A DNA stretch of 64,000 bases. Origin: Scybalosoma faecavium. Lineage in GTDB: Bacteria > Bacillota > Clostridia > Christensenellales > Christensenellaceae. The stretch is from positions 1 to 64,000 of the forward strand of contig DVKG01000002.1 of NCBI GenBank assembly GCA_018716135.1, written 5' to 3'. A model generated the notes under the pieces. The model had not been told where the DNA came from, did not search any database, and saw only the letters and a program-made list of their open reading frames with translations. Of this stretch, positions 41,001 through 49,103 are shown piece after piece (positions within the stretch are counted from its first letter, which is position 1; every line of letters starts with the position of its first letter). The translations under genes were made by a program, and so were the position numbers.

Positions 41001-41220
41001 GCACCTCGGGCGTGAGAGGCTCCACATAGAGCTTATCCGCCATATGCGTATCCGTCATTATCGTGGCGGGATTGGAATTCACGAGCACTACCTCTATTCC
41101 TTCCTCTCTGAGCGCACGGCACGCCTGCGTGCCCGCATAGTCAAACTCCGCAGCCTGACCTATAATAATGGGACCGCTGCCCACTACCAGAACCTTTTTA
41201 ATATCTTTATTTAATGGCAT
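38002..41220 (-). CDS. carB: Carbamoyl phosphate synthase large subunit
   Basis: 1072 residues, full length. Two homologous ATP-grasp halves are visible: G-S-G-P-I-I-I-G-Q and G-S-G-P-I-R-I-G-Q begin them, with P-S-Y-V-L-G-G-Q-G and P-A-Y-T-L-G-G-T-G as the ATP lids. The C-terminal 120 residues form the allosteric MGS-like domain. It makes carbamoyl phosphate from bicarbonate, ATP and ammonia delivered by CarA. The start follows GGGGGA, 14 bp after carA. Confidence 0.97.
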   Translation of the reverse strand: MPLNKDIKKVLVVGSGPIIIGQAAEFDYAGTQACRALREEGIEVVLVNSNPATIMTDTHMADKLYVEPLTPEVLKNIIRKERPDSMLATLGGQTGLNLAMELHEQGFLKEMNVKLLGTDIESIKKSEDRELFKETMQSIGEPVIESDIVNDVDSAVAFAEKIGYPVIVRPAYTLGGTGGGIANDEKELRETCESGLQASLVHQCLIERSVAGYKEIEYEVLRDAKGNCITVCSMENIDPVGIHTGDSIVTAPAQTLRDKEYQMLRSAAINIIGALGIEGGCNVQYALDTDSMKYYLIEVNPRVSRSSALASKATGYPIARVAAKIAIGYSLDEIPNGVTGKTYACFEPTIDYVVMKFPRWPFDKFTAADKALGTKMKATGEVMSIGGNFEAALCKAVRSLELNLDSLESKFTKPYDDEQLLERIAMQDDERLFLIAEAMRRGMKNSVIHDITKIDYFFLDKIRSIVEMEEELRRTPADELTRPRLLRAKRLGIGDAAIARFTQTTEAEIREKRKSMNINPTYRMVDTCAAEFEAVSPYYYSTYGDENEATVPENKTVVVLGSGPIRIGQGVEFDYCSVHSVWALREKGYDTVIINNNPETVSTDFDTSDRLYFEPLTPEDVVNVLDQEKPVGVVVQFGGQTAIKLAKHVVAAGYKLLGTSLEHIDAAEDREVFDNVLESIGVARPKGLTVFTEEEAVKAAEELGYPVLVRPSYVLGGQGMEIAHDEKNIREYMRIIGRQTQEHPILVDKYMLGKELEVDALSDGENILIPGIMEHIERAGVHSGDSISVYPPVSFDKERVEEIIDVTHKLAKALKIVGLMNIQYVISKDKLYVIEVNPRASRTVPYISKVTGVPFIWLAMDVQLGAKVPELGYGTGLYPPRDTYAVKVPVFSFEKLAGVEVSLGPEMKSTGEVLGVDRDYNQAVLKGLIGAGTRVPYDGGKVIVTVADADKKEVVPIAAALDFLGFEIYATSGTAAVLKDSFVEVNEVNPLDGESPNIQELLESGEVKLLINTPTKGRRATSDGFKMRRMAVEHRIPCMTSLDTAKALVHCLKLRKSDKELEPFDLREITNA

Positions 41221-41234
41221 TGCACTATCCCCCG

Positions 41235-42296
41235 TTACTTCTTACCCTGCTCTATCATGCTTAGAAATCTGTCGAAAAGATACGCCGTATCCTGCGGCCC
41301 GGGCGAAGCCTCCGGGTGAAACTGCACCGAAAACACGGGCATATCTGTATACTCCAGTCCTTCTATCGTGCCGTCGTTAGCATTTATATGGCTTATGCGC
41401 ATATTCGGCTTGAGCGAGTCGCTGAGTATCGCATAGCCGTGGTTCTGAGAGGTTATATACACTCTGTCCATAGATATATCCTTAACCGGGTGGTTTGAAC
41501 CTCTGTGTCCGAACTTCATCTTGCGCGTATCTGCGCCCGCCGCGAGAGCGAGAAGCTGATGCCCCAGACAAATGCCGAACGTGGGCAGCTTGCCCAGCAG
41601 CTTCTTTATGTTTTCTATTATCTCTACGTTGTCCTTAGGATCTCCGGGGCCGTTCGTGAGCATAAGGCCGTCGTACCCGCCTTGGAGTATCTCCTCTGCG
41701 GATGTATGCGCCGGATACACCGTCAGCTCCACTCCGCGCGCCGCCAAAGAGCGAAGTATCCCGCGCTTCAGCCCAAAGTCCATAACTGCTATCTTAGTCT
41801 CTCCTTCGCCCATTTTGTACGCTTCTTTGCACGTAACCATATCTACAGGACGTGAGCAGACAAACTTCTTCATTTCGGCTATCTGTTCCTGCGTCGGCTC
41901 GTTCTGTGTGATTATACCGCGCATTACGCCGGCATTGCGGATTCTGCGCGTCAGCGCGCGTGTATCTATATCAGAAATGCCGACTATTCCGTTCTTCTCC
42001 ATATACGCCGCCAACGTTCCGCTGCTGTTCCAGTTGCTGGGATGTTCGCAGGCTTCGCGTACAATAAAAGCCGAGACCTTCGGCGCATCTGACTCGGGGT
42101 CGTCCTCATTCACGCCGTAATTGCCCATCAGCGGGTATGTCATGCAGACGAGCTGCCCCGAATAGGACGGATCTGTCAAAACTTCCTGATATCCCGTCAT
42201 ACCTGTATTAAAAACTACCTCGCCGATAATATCTCTTTTAGCTCCGAACGGCACGCCTTCGAATATCGTTCCGTCCTCCAATATTAAAAATGCCAT
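41235..42296 (-). CDS. carA: Carbamoyl phosphate synthase small subunit
   Basis: 353 residues. The N-terminal domain starts A-F-L-I-L-E-D-G-T-I-F-E-G. The class I glutamine amidotransferase domain has the nucleophile in G-I-C-L-G-H-Q (about 244) and the His-Glu pair in F-H-P-E-A near 330. It hydrolyses glutamine and channels ammonia to CarB. Ribosome binding site GGAGGG. Confidence 0.96.
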   Translation of the reverse strand: MAFLILEDGTIFEGVPFGAKRDIIGEVVFNTGMTGYQEVLTDPSYSGQLVCMTYPLMGNYGVNEDDPESDAPKVSAFIVREACEHPSNWNSSGTLAAYMEKNGIVGISDIDTRALTRRIRNAGVMRGIITQNEPTQEQIAEMKKFVCSRPVDMVTCKEAYKMGEGETKIAVMDFGLKRGILRSLAARGVELTVYPAHTSAEEILQGGYDGLMLTNGPGDPKDNVEIIENIKKLLGKLPTFGICLGHQLLALAAGADTRKMKFGHRGSNHPVKDISMDRVYITSQNHGYAILSDSLKPNMRISHINANDGTIEGLEYTDMPVFSVQFHPEASPGPQDTAYLFDRFLSMIEQGKK

Positions 42297-42323
42297 GTTC
42301 CCTCCGTTTGTATTTGCGCTTTT

Positions 42324-43223
42324 TTACAAATTCGCCACTGCTAACGCTATGTCCATAGCCATTTCTTTAGCAGCTGTTCTCGCCGCTTCGCTTACGCTCA
42401 GACCCTGATATTCCTGTTTTCTGTACGCCAGCGTTATCCCACGGGATGAGTTAACTATTCCGCCCACGCCGTTCTTTCCCAGACCTACGGCTACGTCGGC
42501 AGCCGTGCCGCCCTGCGCGCCGTATCCGGGTATCAGGAAGAACATATGCGGATATTTCTCCCGCATTTCCTGAAGCTGAGACGGATATGTAGCTCCGACC
42601 ACCGCTCCGACCGAGGAGAAGCCCTTTTCGCCTATGAGATCCTTGCCCCATTGCTCCGTCATGAGCGCTACTCTGTCGTACAGAGTGCTGTCGCCTATCA
42701 TCAAATCCTGAAACTCTCCGCTCGACGGGTTGGAGGTCTTGACCAAAACGAACATGCCTTTTCCGTATTTTTTGCAGTCCTCCACAAACGGCAGTATCCC
42801 GTCCGAACCAAGATAAGGGTTTACGGTTATAAAATCCGGATCGAAAGCCTTCAGCTCTCTGCCCGCCACTACGGTGCGGCCGAGATATGCACGGGAGTAC
42901 ATCGCCGCCGTAGAGCCTATATCCCCGCGCTTTACGTCCGCAATGGTCATAAGCCCATGCCTGCGCGCGCTCTCCAGAGTAGCGTTGAAAACGCGCATTC
43001 CGTCTATGCCGAGCTGCTCATAGCAGGCGACCTGAACTTTTACAGCAGGAACGATGTCTGCCACTGCATCTATTATTTGCTCGTTGAAGCTCAGTATCTC
43101 ATCTGCTAGCTCTGATAACGTGAAAGCCTTGCTCTCCGGCAGGTGCTCGGGCACTGTGTCCAGACCGACGCATATCGGCGCGCCCGTCTCCGTGATTCTC
43201 TGTATCAGCTTGTCTATCATCAT
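42324..43223 (-). CDS. pyrF: Orotidine-5'-phosphate decarboxylase, long form
   Basis: 299 residues, the longer type found in many Clostridia and actinobacteria. The active-site signature is T-I-A-D-V-K-R-G-D-I-G-S near residue 90, and V-G-L-D-T is near the N-terminus. It converts OMP to UMP. I start at ATG 43223, 8 nt after GAGGG; an in-frame ATG at 43244 lies within pyrC and would add seven residues. Confidence 0.95.
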   Translation of the reverse strand: MMIDKLIQRITETGAPICVGLDTVPEHLPESKAFTLSELADEILSFNEQIIDAVADIVPAVKVQVACYEQLGIDGMRVFNATLESARRHGLMTIADVKRGDIGSTAAMYSRAYLGRTVVAGRELKAFDPDFITVNPYLGSDGILPFVEDCKKYGKGMFVLVKTSNPSSGEFQDLMIGDSTLYDRVALMTEQWGKDLIGEKGFSSVGAVVGATYPSQLQEMREKYPHMFFLIPGYGAQGGTAADVAVGLGKNGVGGIVNSSRGITLAYRKQEYQGLSVSEAARTAAKEMAMDIALAVANL

Positions 43224-43227
43224 ACTC

Positions 43228-44493
43228 TCATCCCTCGTATTCATAGGACACTTCGCCGTCGAGCAGCGTCATGACTACTCTGCCCTGCATCTCTCTGCCG
43301 ATAAACGGGGAGTTCTTTCCTTTGGAGATGATGTCCTCTTTTTTAAACACGTATTTCGCTTCCGGATCTATTATCGTTATATCAGCCGGCTTGCCCTCTG
43401 CTATAACGCCGCCCTCCACGCCGAGTATCCTGGCGGGATTCACGCTCATTTTTGTTATCAGCTCATCTATAGTGAGCACTCCGTCGCGCACCAGCCCCAG
43501 AGAGAGCGGCACGGACGTCTCAATTCCGCTTATGCCGTTGAGAGCTATATCGTACTCTACATTTTTCTCATCCTGATGATGCGGCGCATGGTCTGTAACT
43601 ATGCAGTCTATCGTTCCGTCCTTTAGCGCCGCCTTTATCGCTTCGCCATCCTCTTTAGTCCTCAGAGGCGGATTAACCTTCGTCGCTGTATCGTATGCGG
43701 CAACCATGCTGTCGTCCGCGGCGAAATAATGCGGGCATGTCTCGCACGTCACGTTCACGCCGCGCTTCTTCGCCTGGCGCACCAGCTCCGCCGTGCCTTT
43801 TGTCGAGATATGCGCAAGGTGAAGTCTGCCTCCGAAAGTCTCGCATAGTATAATGTCTCTCGCCGCCATTATCTCCTCTACTGCGCGAGAGATGCCTTTC
43901 AAGCCAAAGGCTGTGGAATTTTCACCTTCGTTCATAACGCCGTCCCCGGCAAGATCCTTATCCTCGCAATGACTTATCATCAGAGCGTCAAAGCCTGCGC
44001 CGTATTCAAGAGCCATGCGCATAATTCTGGAGCTGGAAACAGGCACTCCATCGTCAGAGAATGCAACTGCTCCCACCGCCTTGAGCAGGCCCATTTCGGA
44101 AAGCTCCTCTCCCTTCTCCGCCTTGGTTATAGACGCGATCGGATATACCTTGCAGCTTCCTTTTGTCTTAGCCTTGTTAATTATATACGCCACTGTCGGC
44201 TCGTTGTCTATTATCGGCTCTGTATTCGGCATACACGCTACCGCTGTAAATCCGCCCTTGGCCGCCGCCGCCGTGCCGCTTACTATGTCCTCTTTGTACT
44301 CAAATCCCGGGTCGCGCAGATGCACGTGCATATCTATCAAGCCGGGGGTGACCAGCTTTCCTTCTGCATCTATAACTCTGTCGTATTCTCCGCTCGCCGC
44401 TCCGACGCTCTCTATCACTCCGTCTTTTATGGAGATGTCGCCCTTTTTTCCTAATGGGTTTACCACCGTACCGTTTTTAATGAGAATTCTCAT
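43228..44493 (-). CDS. pyrC: Dihydroorotase
   Basis: 421 residues, class I amidohydrolase. The zinc motif H-V-H-L-R-D-P is near residue 58 (D-M-H-V-H-L-R), C-M-P-N-T follows near 90, and the catalytic Asp lies in T-D-H-A-P-H. It closes carbamoyl aspartate to dihydroorotate. The ATG at 44493 is 8 nt from AGAGG; the ATG at 44499 overlaps the pyrB stop (TAATG) and is too close to the site. Confidence 0.95.
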   Translation of the reverse strand: MRILIKNGTVVNPLGKKGDISIKDGVIESVGAASGEYDRVIDAEGKLVTPGLIDMHVHLRDPGFEYKEDIVSGTAAAAKGGFTAVACMPNTEPIIDNEPTVAYIINKAKTKGSCKVYPIASITKAEKGEELSEMGLLKAVGAVAFSDDGVPVSSSRIMRMALEYGAGFDALMISHCEDKDLAGDGVMNEGENSTAFGLKGISRAVEEIMAARDIILCETFGGRLHLAHISTKGTAELVRQAKKRGVNVTCETCPHYFAADDSMVAAYDTATKVNPPLRTKEDGEAIKAALKDGTIDCIVTDHAPHHQDEKNVEYDIALNGISGIETSVPLSLGLVRDGVLTIDELITKMSVNPARILGVEGGVIAEGKPADITIIDPEAKYVFKKEDIISKGKNSPFIGREMQGRVVMTLLDGEVSYEYEG

Positions 44494-44498
44494 ATACA

Positions 44499-45422
44499 TT
44501 ACCTCTTCTTTCTCGTCAACAGATAGAGCAGAGCCATGCGCACTGCTACGCCGTTTCTAACCTGCGCCGTCACGCGGGAGCTTTCGCTGTCCGCGCTCGC
44601 GCTGCTTATTTCAACTCCGCGGTTCATCGGGCCGGGGTGCATTATCAGCGCGCCCTTCGCAGCATGAGACATGAGCGCGTCGTCCACGCCGTAATATTCA
44701 AAATACTCGCGGACGGACGGGAATCTGCCTCCCTTTTGCCTTTCTCTCTGTATGCGCAGCGCCATTACTACATCTGCGCCTTCTACAGCTTTAGCCGCGT
44801 TCGTTTCCAGCTTCGCGCCTATCTTCTCCGCTCCGACGGGCAGCAGCGTTTTAGGACCGCAAAGCGTAACATTAGCGCCCAGCTTGGTAAGACCGTAAGT
44901 ATTGCTGCGCGCCACTCTCGAATGATATATATCGCCTATTATTGTAACATTAAGACCTTTGAAGTCCCCGAACTGCTCTTTCATCGTGAGCATATCAAGC
45001 AGCGCCTGAGTCGGATGCTCGTTTATTCCGTCGCCGGCGTTTATGACACTCGCGTTTACGTTTTTGGCCAACAGATGCGGCGCGCCGCTCATGGGATGAC
45101 GTATAACGATGACGTCCGTCCCCATTACGTCCAGAGTTTTACCCGTATCTATAAGTGTTTCGCCTTTCTGCACACTCGATGCCGAGGCGGAAATATTAGC
45201 TGCCGTCGCAGAGAGGTATTTGCTGGCCAGCTCAAAGCTCATTCTGGTGCGGGTGGAATTCTCATAGAAAAGAGTTATAATAGATTTTCCCGCGAGATGG
45301 CTCGCCTTTTTCATAGGCGTATCGAGCAGATTTTTGAGCGTTTCTGCATTTTCCAAAATTTCAATAATTTCCTCAGGCGTCGTATCCTTCATCCCGAGCA
45401 TATCTTTAGACCTTAGTGCCAT
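44499..45422 (-). CDS. pyrB: Aspartate carbamoyltransferase catalytic subunit
   Basis: 307 residues. The carbamoyl phosphate loop S-T-R-T-R is near 56 and H-P-T-Q is near 135. It joins carbamoyl phosphate and aspartate, the first committed step. No pyrI regulatory subunit gene follows, as in Bacillus-type operons that rely on PyrR. It is 15 bp after pyrR, with GGAGGA as ribosome binding site. Confidence 0.96.
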   Translation of the reverse strand: MALRSKDMLGMKDTTPEEIIEILENAETLKNLLDTPMKKASHLAGKSIITLFYENSTRTRMSFELASKYLSATAANISASASSVQKGETLIDTGKTLDVMGTDVIVIRHPMSGAPHLLAKNVNASVINAGDGINEHPTQALLDMLTMKEQFGDFKGLNVTIIGDIYHSRVARSNTYGLTKLGANVTLCGPKTLLPVGAEKIGAKLETNAAKAVEGADVVMALRIQRERQKGGRFPSVREYFEYYGVDDALMSHAAKGALIMHPGPMNRGVEISSASADSESSRVTAQVRNGVAVRMALLYLLTRKKR

Positions 45423-45436
45423 TTTTCTCCTCCAAT

Positions 45437-45979
45437 TTATGCCTCGTTTTCGAGTATGACCACTTCGCGAGCTCCGTCAAACTCCATCAGACGTACGGAG
45501 ACCGCCTCCGAACGGGACGTAGGCAGATTCTTTCCGACATAGTCTGCTCTTATAGGCAGCTCTCTATGGCCTCTGTCTATGAGCACGGCAAGCTGGATTT
45601 TATCCGGTCTTCCGAGATCCATTATAGCCTCCATAGCCGCGCGAGCCGTTCTTCCTGTATACAGCACGTCGTCCACAATGACTATGCTTTTTTCATTAAC
45701 ATCGAAGTCTATGTCCGTTCCTTTGAAAAGAGGATGTTTGTCCAACATTGAGAGATCGTCGCGGTAGAACGTGATATCCAGCACGCCCATAGGCACCTCT
45801 GTTTCTTCAAAATCAGCGATATACTTAGCAATCTGCTCCGCCAGAGGCACGCCGCGCCTTTGAATACCTATTATACACAGCTTTTCCGCACCGTGGTTCT
45901 TTTCGATGATCTGATGAGCTATTCTCGCAAGCGCTCTGTCCATTTCCTTGGCGTCCATTATTTTAGCTTTTTCGAACAT
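45437..45979 (-). CDS. pyrR: Bifunctional pyr operon attenuator / uracil phosphoribosyltransferase
   Basis: 180 residues, the usual PyrR length. The PRPP motif V-I-V-D-D-V-L-Y-T-G-R-T lies near 98-109. PyrR binds pyr mRNA when UMP is high and favours termination. The start ATG 45979 has GGAGGAA upstream; the frame is open 15 codons further but without such a signal. First gene of the nine-gene operon; its target is in the leader just upstream. Confidence 0.96.
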   Translation of the reverse strand: MFEKAKIMDAKEMDRALARIAHQIIEKNHGAEKLCIIGIQRRGVPLAEQIAKYIADFEETEVPMGVLDITFYRDDLSMLDKHPLFKGTDIDFDVNEKSIVIVDDVLYTGRTARAAMEAIMDLGRPDKIQLAVLIDRGHRELPIRADYVGKNLPTSRSEAVSVRLMEFDGAREVVILENEA

Positions 45980-46044
45980 AAGGCTTCCTCCATTTTTTAT
46001 TTTTTGCGATTTTATTTTCAGCATTTCAAACTGTTTTTTCGCAG

Positions 46045-46141
46045 AAAAAAAGCCCCGCGTTCGGCAAGGGCTGCAAAACTTAGGCTCACGAAAAATACGC
46101 TTTCGCGCGGATTATGCAAAGTCCTTCCTGCCTCGCCGGAC
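46045..46141 (-). promoter_or_regulatory. PyrR-dependent attenuator
   Basis: The PyrR-binding loop (minus strand GTCCGGCGAGGCAGGAAGG, within 46141-46121) matches the family anti-antiterminator consensus. The terminator AGCCC...GGGGCT (46072-46051) is followed by seven T. UMP-bound PyrR would stabilise the first and allow the terminator. Confidence 0.9.
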
Positions 46142-46170
46142 AAGTTTAAAGGTCTTTTCTCTTTTGATTA

Positions 46171-46199
46171 ATTCTAGCACATAGACGCCGATATGTCAA
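46171..46199 (-). promoter_or_regulatory. Promoter of the pyr operon
   Basis: -35 TTGACA (46194-46199), 17-bp spacer, -10 TAGAAT (46171-46176), minus strand. Confidence 0.85.
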
Positions 46200-46214
46200 A
46201 TATGCGCCGCCTTC

Positions 46215-46221
46215 TGTCGAA
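46215..46221 (+). promoter_or_regulatory. Candidate 0A box (Spo0A site)
   Basis: TGTCGAA, an exact match to the Spo0A core consensus, between the divergent pyr and spo0A promoters (16 bp from the pyr -35, about 76 bp upstream of the spo0A -35). A 7-bp match can occur by chance; location is the main support. Confidence 0.45.
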
Positions 46222-46296
46222 AAAAGCGGCATTTTGCACTATTAAAAAATTCATACGTATATATTCTTTGTCATTCCCCGAGAAATATCGCGTACA

Positions 46297-46325
46297 TTGA
46301 CCTCAAAACATCAAAAACATATACT
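46297..46325 (+). promoter_or_regulatory. Promoter of spo0A
   Basis: -35 TTGACC (46297-46302), 17-bp spacer, -10 TATACT (46320-46325). Confidence 0.75.
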
Positions 46326-46382
46326 TATATACGAAAGGCAAGGAGAAAAAACGCCTTATATGCACTAAACGGAGGAAAAATA

Positions 46383-47156
46383 ATGAACAAGACGAAACTT
46401 TTAATAGTAGATGACAATCGTAAGGCGAGCGAAAGCGTAAAAAACGCTCTGGAGGAATTCGGCGATATTGAAGTAGTAGGAATTGCCTCCGACGGCAAAG
46501 AAGCTGTAGAACATCTAAAACTGGTGACGCCTGATGCAATGCTGCTCGACATAGTAATGCCGCGGCACGACGGGATAATGCTGCTGGAGCGTTTGGCAGA
46601 AGGCGATTTGCCCAGACCCGCAGTCCTTGTGTTATCTGCTCTTTCTGACGAGGCAATTGTATCAAAATGCCTGCGCTTGGGTGCAAAATACTATATGGTA
46701 AAACCTTTTGCCTTTAAATTGCTGCACGACAGAATACTGGATCTGGTAGGGAAACGCAAAATAACTCTGCCGGAGCAGCACGTAAGCACACGCAGTTACG
46801 ACGAGCGCATTTCCAGTATTTTCCTCGCGGTAGGCATCCCCGCTCATATAAAAGGCTATCAATATCTGCGCGAAGCAATAAAAATAACTCTTCGCAACGG
46901 CGGTATGCTGGGCAGTATCACCAAAGAGCTGTATCCCGCCGTCGCTGCCAACTTCTCCACGACCGCCAGCAAGGTCGAACGCGCGATTCGCCACGCCATA
47001 GAAGTCGCATGGAGCCGCGGCAAGCTGGTCGCAATCAACTCCATATTCGGCTATACTATTTACTCCGGCAACGACAAACCCACCAACGGAGAATTTATCG
47101 CATTGATAGCAGACAAGCTGAAAATGGAGAGCTATCTCGGCGAAAATGTAAAATAG
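46383..47156 (+). CDS. spo0A: Sporulation master regulator Spo0A
   Basis: 257 residues. The receiver domain has D10 and D11, phosphoacceptor D56 in L-L-D-I-V-M-P, and the K-P-F motif near 107. The C-terminal Spo0A-specific domain contains the recognition helix S-K-V-E-R-A-I-R-H-A-I-E-V-A-W-S-R-G, almost invariant in spore formers. Phosphorylated Spo0A binds 0A boxes and starts sporulation. This places the organism among endospore-forming (or recently asporogenous) Clostridia/Bacilli. GGAGG precedes the ATG. The usual neighbour spoIVB is absent. Confidence 0.97.
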   Translation: MNKTKLLIVDDNRKASESVKNALEEFGDIEVVGIASDGKEAVEHLKLVTPDAMLLDIVMPRHDGIMLLERLAEGDLPRPAVLVLSALSDEAIVSKCLRLGAKYYMVKPFAFKLLHDRILDLVGKRKITLPEQHVSTRSYDERISSIFLAVGIPAHIKGYQYLREAIKITLRNGGMLGSITKELYPAVAANFSTTASKVERAIRHAIEVAWSRGKLVAINSIFGYTIYSGNDKPTNGEFIALIADKLKMESYLGENVK

Positions 47157-47187
47157 CCCCCTGACACCTGAATGTCTTCCTAAATAA

Positions 47188-47229
47188 AAGTGCGGCTCAC
47201 CTCATTTTGAGGACTGCGCCGCATTTTTT
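47188..47229 (+). terminator. Terminator of spo0A
   Basis: Stem TGCGGC (47191-47196) / GCCGCA (47218-47223) with an inner CTCA-TTT-TGAG, then TTTTTT. Confidence 0.85.
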
Positions 47230-47296
47230 CTGCTTTCGCAAACGCCGCCGCGCAATTGTTCTATCAGCACACGCAATATGAAATATAAATAAGCTA

Positions 47297-47325
47297 AAAA
47301 AGAAAGCGGGAAGCTCCCGCCTTCT
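47297..47325 (-). terminator. Terminator of pckA
   Basis: Minus-strand stem GAAGGCGGGA/TCCCGCTTTC (one mismatch) followed by TTTTTTAG. Confidence 0.8.
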
Positions 47326-47348
47326 TAAAATATTTTATATATTTCTTT

Positions 47349-49019
47349 TTACTTTTCAGCCGCCTGTTTAGCAATCTTCTTCATTGCTTCGAGCGCCTCA
47401 TCCGGAAGCTTGTCGTATCCGCCCTTGAGGTGAATCTTAGACTCTATAAATTCAACGCGGTCGTTCATTCTCGCCTGAACACTCTTAGCATACAGAACGT
47501 CGTCGAAATCAGGCTCAAATCCCTCGATAGGCATGTATTTAAGAGCGTCTACCTTGCCAAACCGCTTGAACTCAGCGCGCTGCTCTATTATAGCCTCCAG
47601 GCACTCGAACGTAACTTCTTTCGGAACCTTCTTCTCACCGAAGAAGCCCGTGTTGATTATGTAGCAATCAGCCTTGTGCTCGCCTTCGAACAGCTTTTTA
47701 AAGCCCGCATAGTCGTCAGACAGAGGATACGTGCGGAAGGGGTTTGCGTAAGGCTCTACTACAAGAGCATCCGGATCTACGCCGGGAGCGAGACGCTCCG
47801 CAGTGGTGCGCTTCGTAGCCAAAGTTGCGCCCATCGACGCTGCCACAACAGGATCGTCGATCTTAATCAGCGGAGGAAGCGTCGGATCTTTCATCAGCCA
47901 GATAACCGCGTTTACAGATTCTTCAAAAAGATCTACGCGGTTGGGACTCCAGAGGCGGGATTTAACCGCTCTGCCGTTGCCGTTGCGAATGTCCTCGGGG
48001 ACTATGACCTTTTTGCCGTCTTTATCCAGAGTGCAGCCTACGTTCTGTACTGTCATCAGGAATTTATTATCCGGATGATCTGTCGGGTAGTCGTTTGTCT
48101 TGTCGAAATAAGCAGGTTCGAGAGCTACAGAATACGTATTTCCGCCCTCGTTGCTGATTACAAAAGCGTCGTCGTGCAGAACGGTTATGTCGCCGTACTT
48201 GCCGCCGTGCTTCTCGTGCGTAATAGTAGATTTGCCGGAGCCGGAGAGACCGAATACGCCTGCGACAAATGTTCTTCCATCCGGCAGGTTGTAACGCTTC
48301 TGACCGCCGTGGCAGGAGCAGAACCCGTGTCTGTTGGCGATGCCCCAAGCGAGAGTAAGCGTGCCCTTCTTATGCTCGCCGAAATAACGCATACCTAAAA
48401 TTGCAGCGCAGTTATGCTCAGGGTCAAACAGAGCCAGACCGAGCGGGAAATCAGGATGACTCCAAGTCGGATCGGAGAATACGTAAATATCCGCCTCGCC
48501 GTCTATCACCTTGCTCTTCTCATACATTTCGTTATAAAATTCGTTGCAGTACTGGAAGTTCAGCATCCAGGACAGCAGTATGTTAGCTTCTGTATCCGGA
48601 ATGAGCAGATGAGCCTTAACCATAAATTCCGGCGAAAGCCCTACATACGCATCTGCCTTGAGCATTGTTTTAAAGCGCGTGTCGTATACAGCGTCACGAA
48701 CCACCTTGCCCAGCTCTTCAGCGTCCACGCCCGGTTCGCCTATTACACGTCTGGCAGCGGCGCAGCGTCCCTGAACTGCACCGTCGTTAAATATGAGCGC
48801 GGTTGCGCCTTCGGGCAGACCTACAGCCTCGGGCTTATATATCGGCATGTCAGTGACTATAGTTCCGGGGCTTTCTTCCGCGAGCTTATACGCCTCGGAG
48901 GGCGTCTGAACAGGATAAACATTGTTCCCGTAGAAGGGAGTCTCTACGATAGCCTTTATATTGCTGAAGTACGTACCCTTCTTGACCTCGCTGCGCTCAT
49001 AAAACTGTTTAGTTGCCAT
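47349..49019 (-). CDS. pckA: Phosphoenolpyruvate carboxykinase (ATP-type family)
   Basis: 556 residues. The kinase-1a loop reads G-L-S-G-S-G-K-S-T (typical members have G-L-S-G-T-G-K-T-T), and the metal site D-D-A-F follows. The protein interconverts oxaloacetate and PEP with a nucleotide. The N-terminal 150 residues diverge from the E. coli type, and several substituted residues mean nucleotide preference should not be assumed. ATG with GAGGAGG upstream; monocistronic with a strong terminator. Confidence 0.9.
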   Translation of the reverse strand: MATKQFYERSEVKKGTYFSNIKAIVETPFYGNNVYPVQTPSEAYKLAEESPGTIVTDMPIYKPEAVGLPEGATALIFNDGAVQGRCAAARRVIGEPGVDAEELGKVVRDAVYDTRFKTMLKADAYVGLSPEFMVKAHLLIPDTEANILLSWMLNFQYCNEFYNEMYEKSKVIDGEADIYVFSDPTWSHPDFPLGLALFDPEHNCAAILGMRYFGEHKKGTLTLAWGIANRHGFCSCHGGQKRYNLPDGRTFVAGVFGLSGSGKSTITHEKHGGKYGDITVLHDDAFVISNEGGNTYSVALEPAYFDKTNDYPTDHPDNKFLMTVQNVGCTLDKDGKKVIVPEDIRNGNGRAVKSRLWSPNRVDLFEESVNAVIWLMKDPTLPPLIKIDDPVVAASMGATLATKRTTAERLAPGVDPDALVVEPYANPFRTYPLSDDYAGFKKLFEGEHKADCYIINTGFFGEKKVPKEVTFECLEAIIEQRAEFKRFGKVDALKYMPIEGFEPDFDDVLYAKSVQARMNDRVEFIESKIHLKGGYDKLPDEALEAMKKIAKQAAEK

Positions 49020-49103
49020 TAATCAATCCTCCTCGTATTTCTGCATAATGGACTTGCATCTTACATTTTTGAAGTAGGTTCTTTTTTCTGATAGGAAGTT
49101 TCT

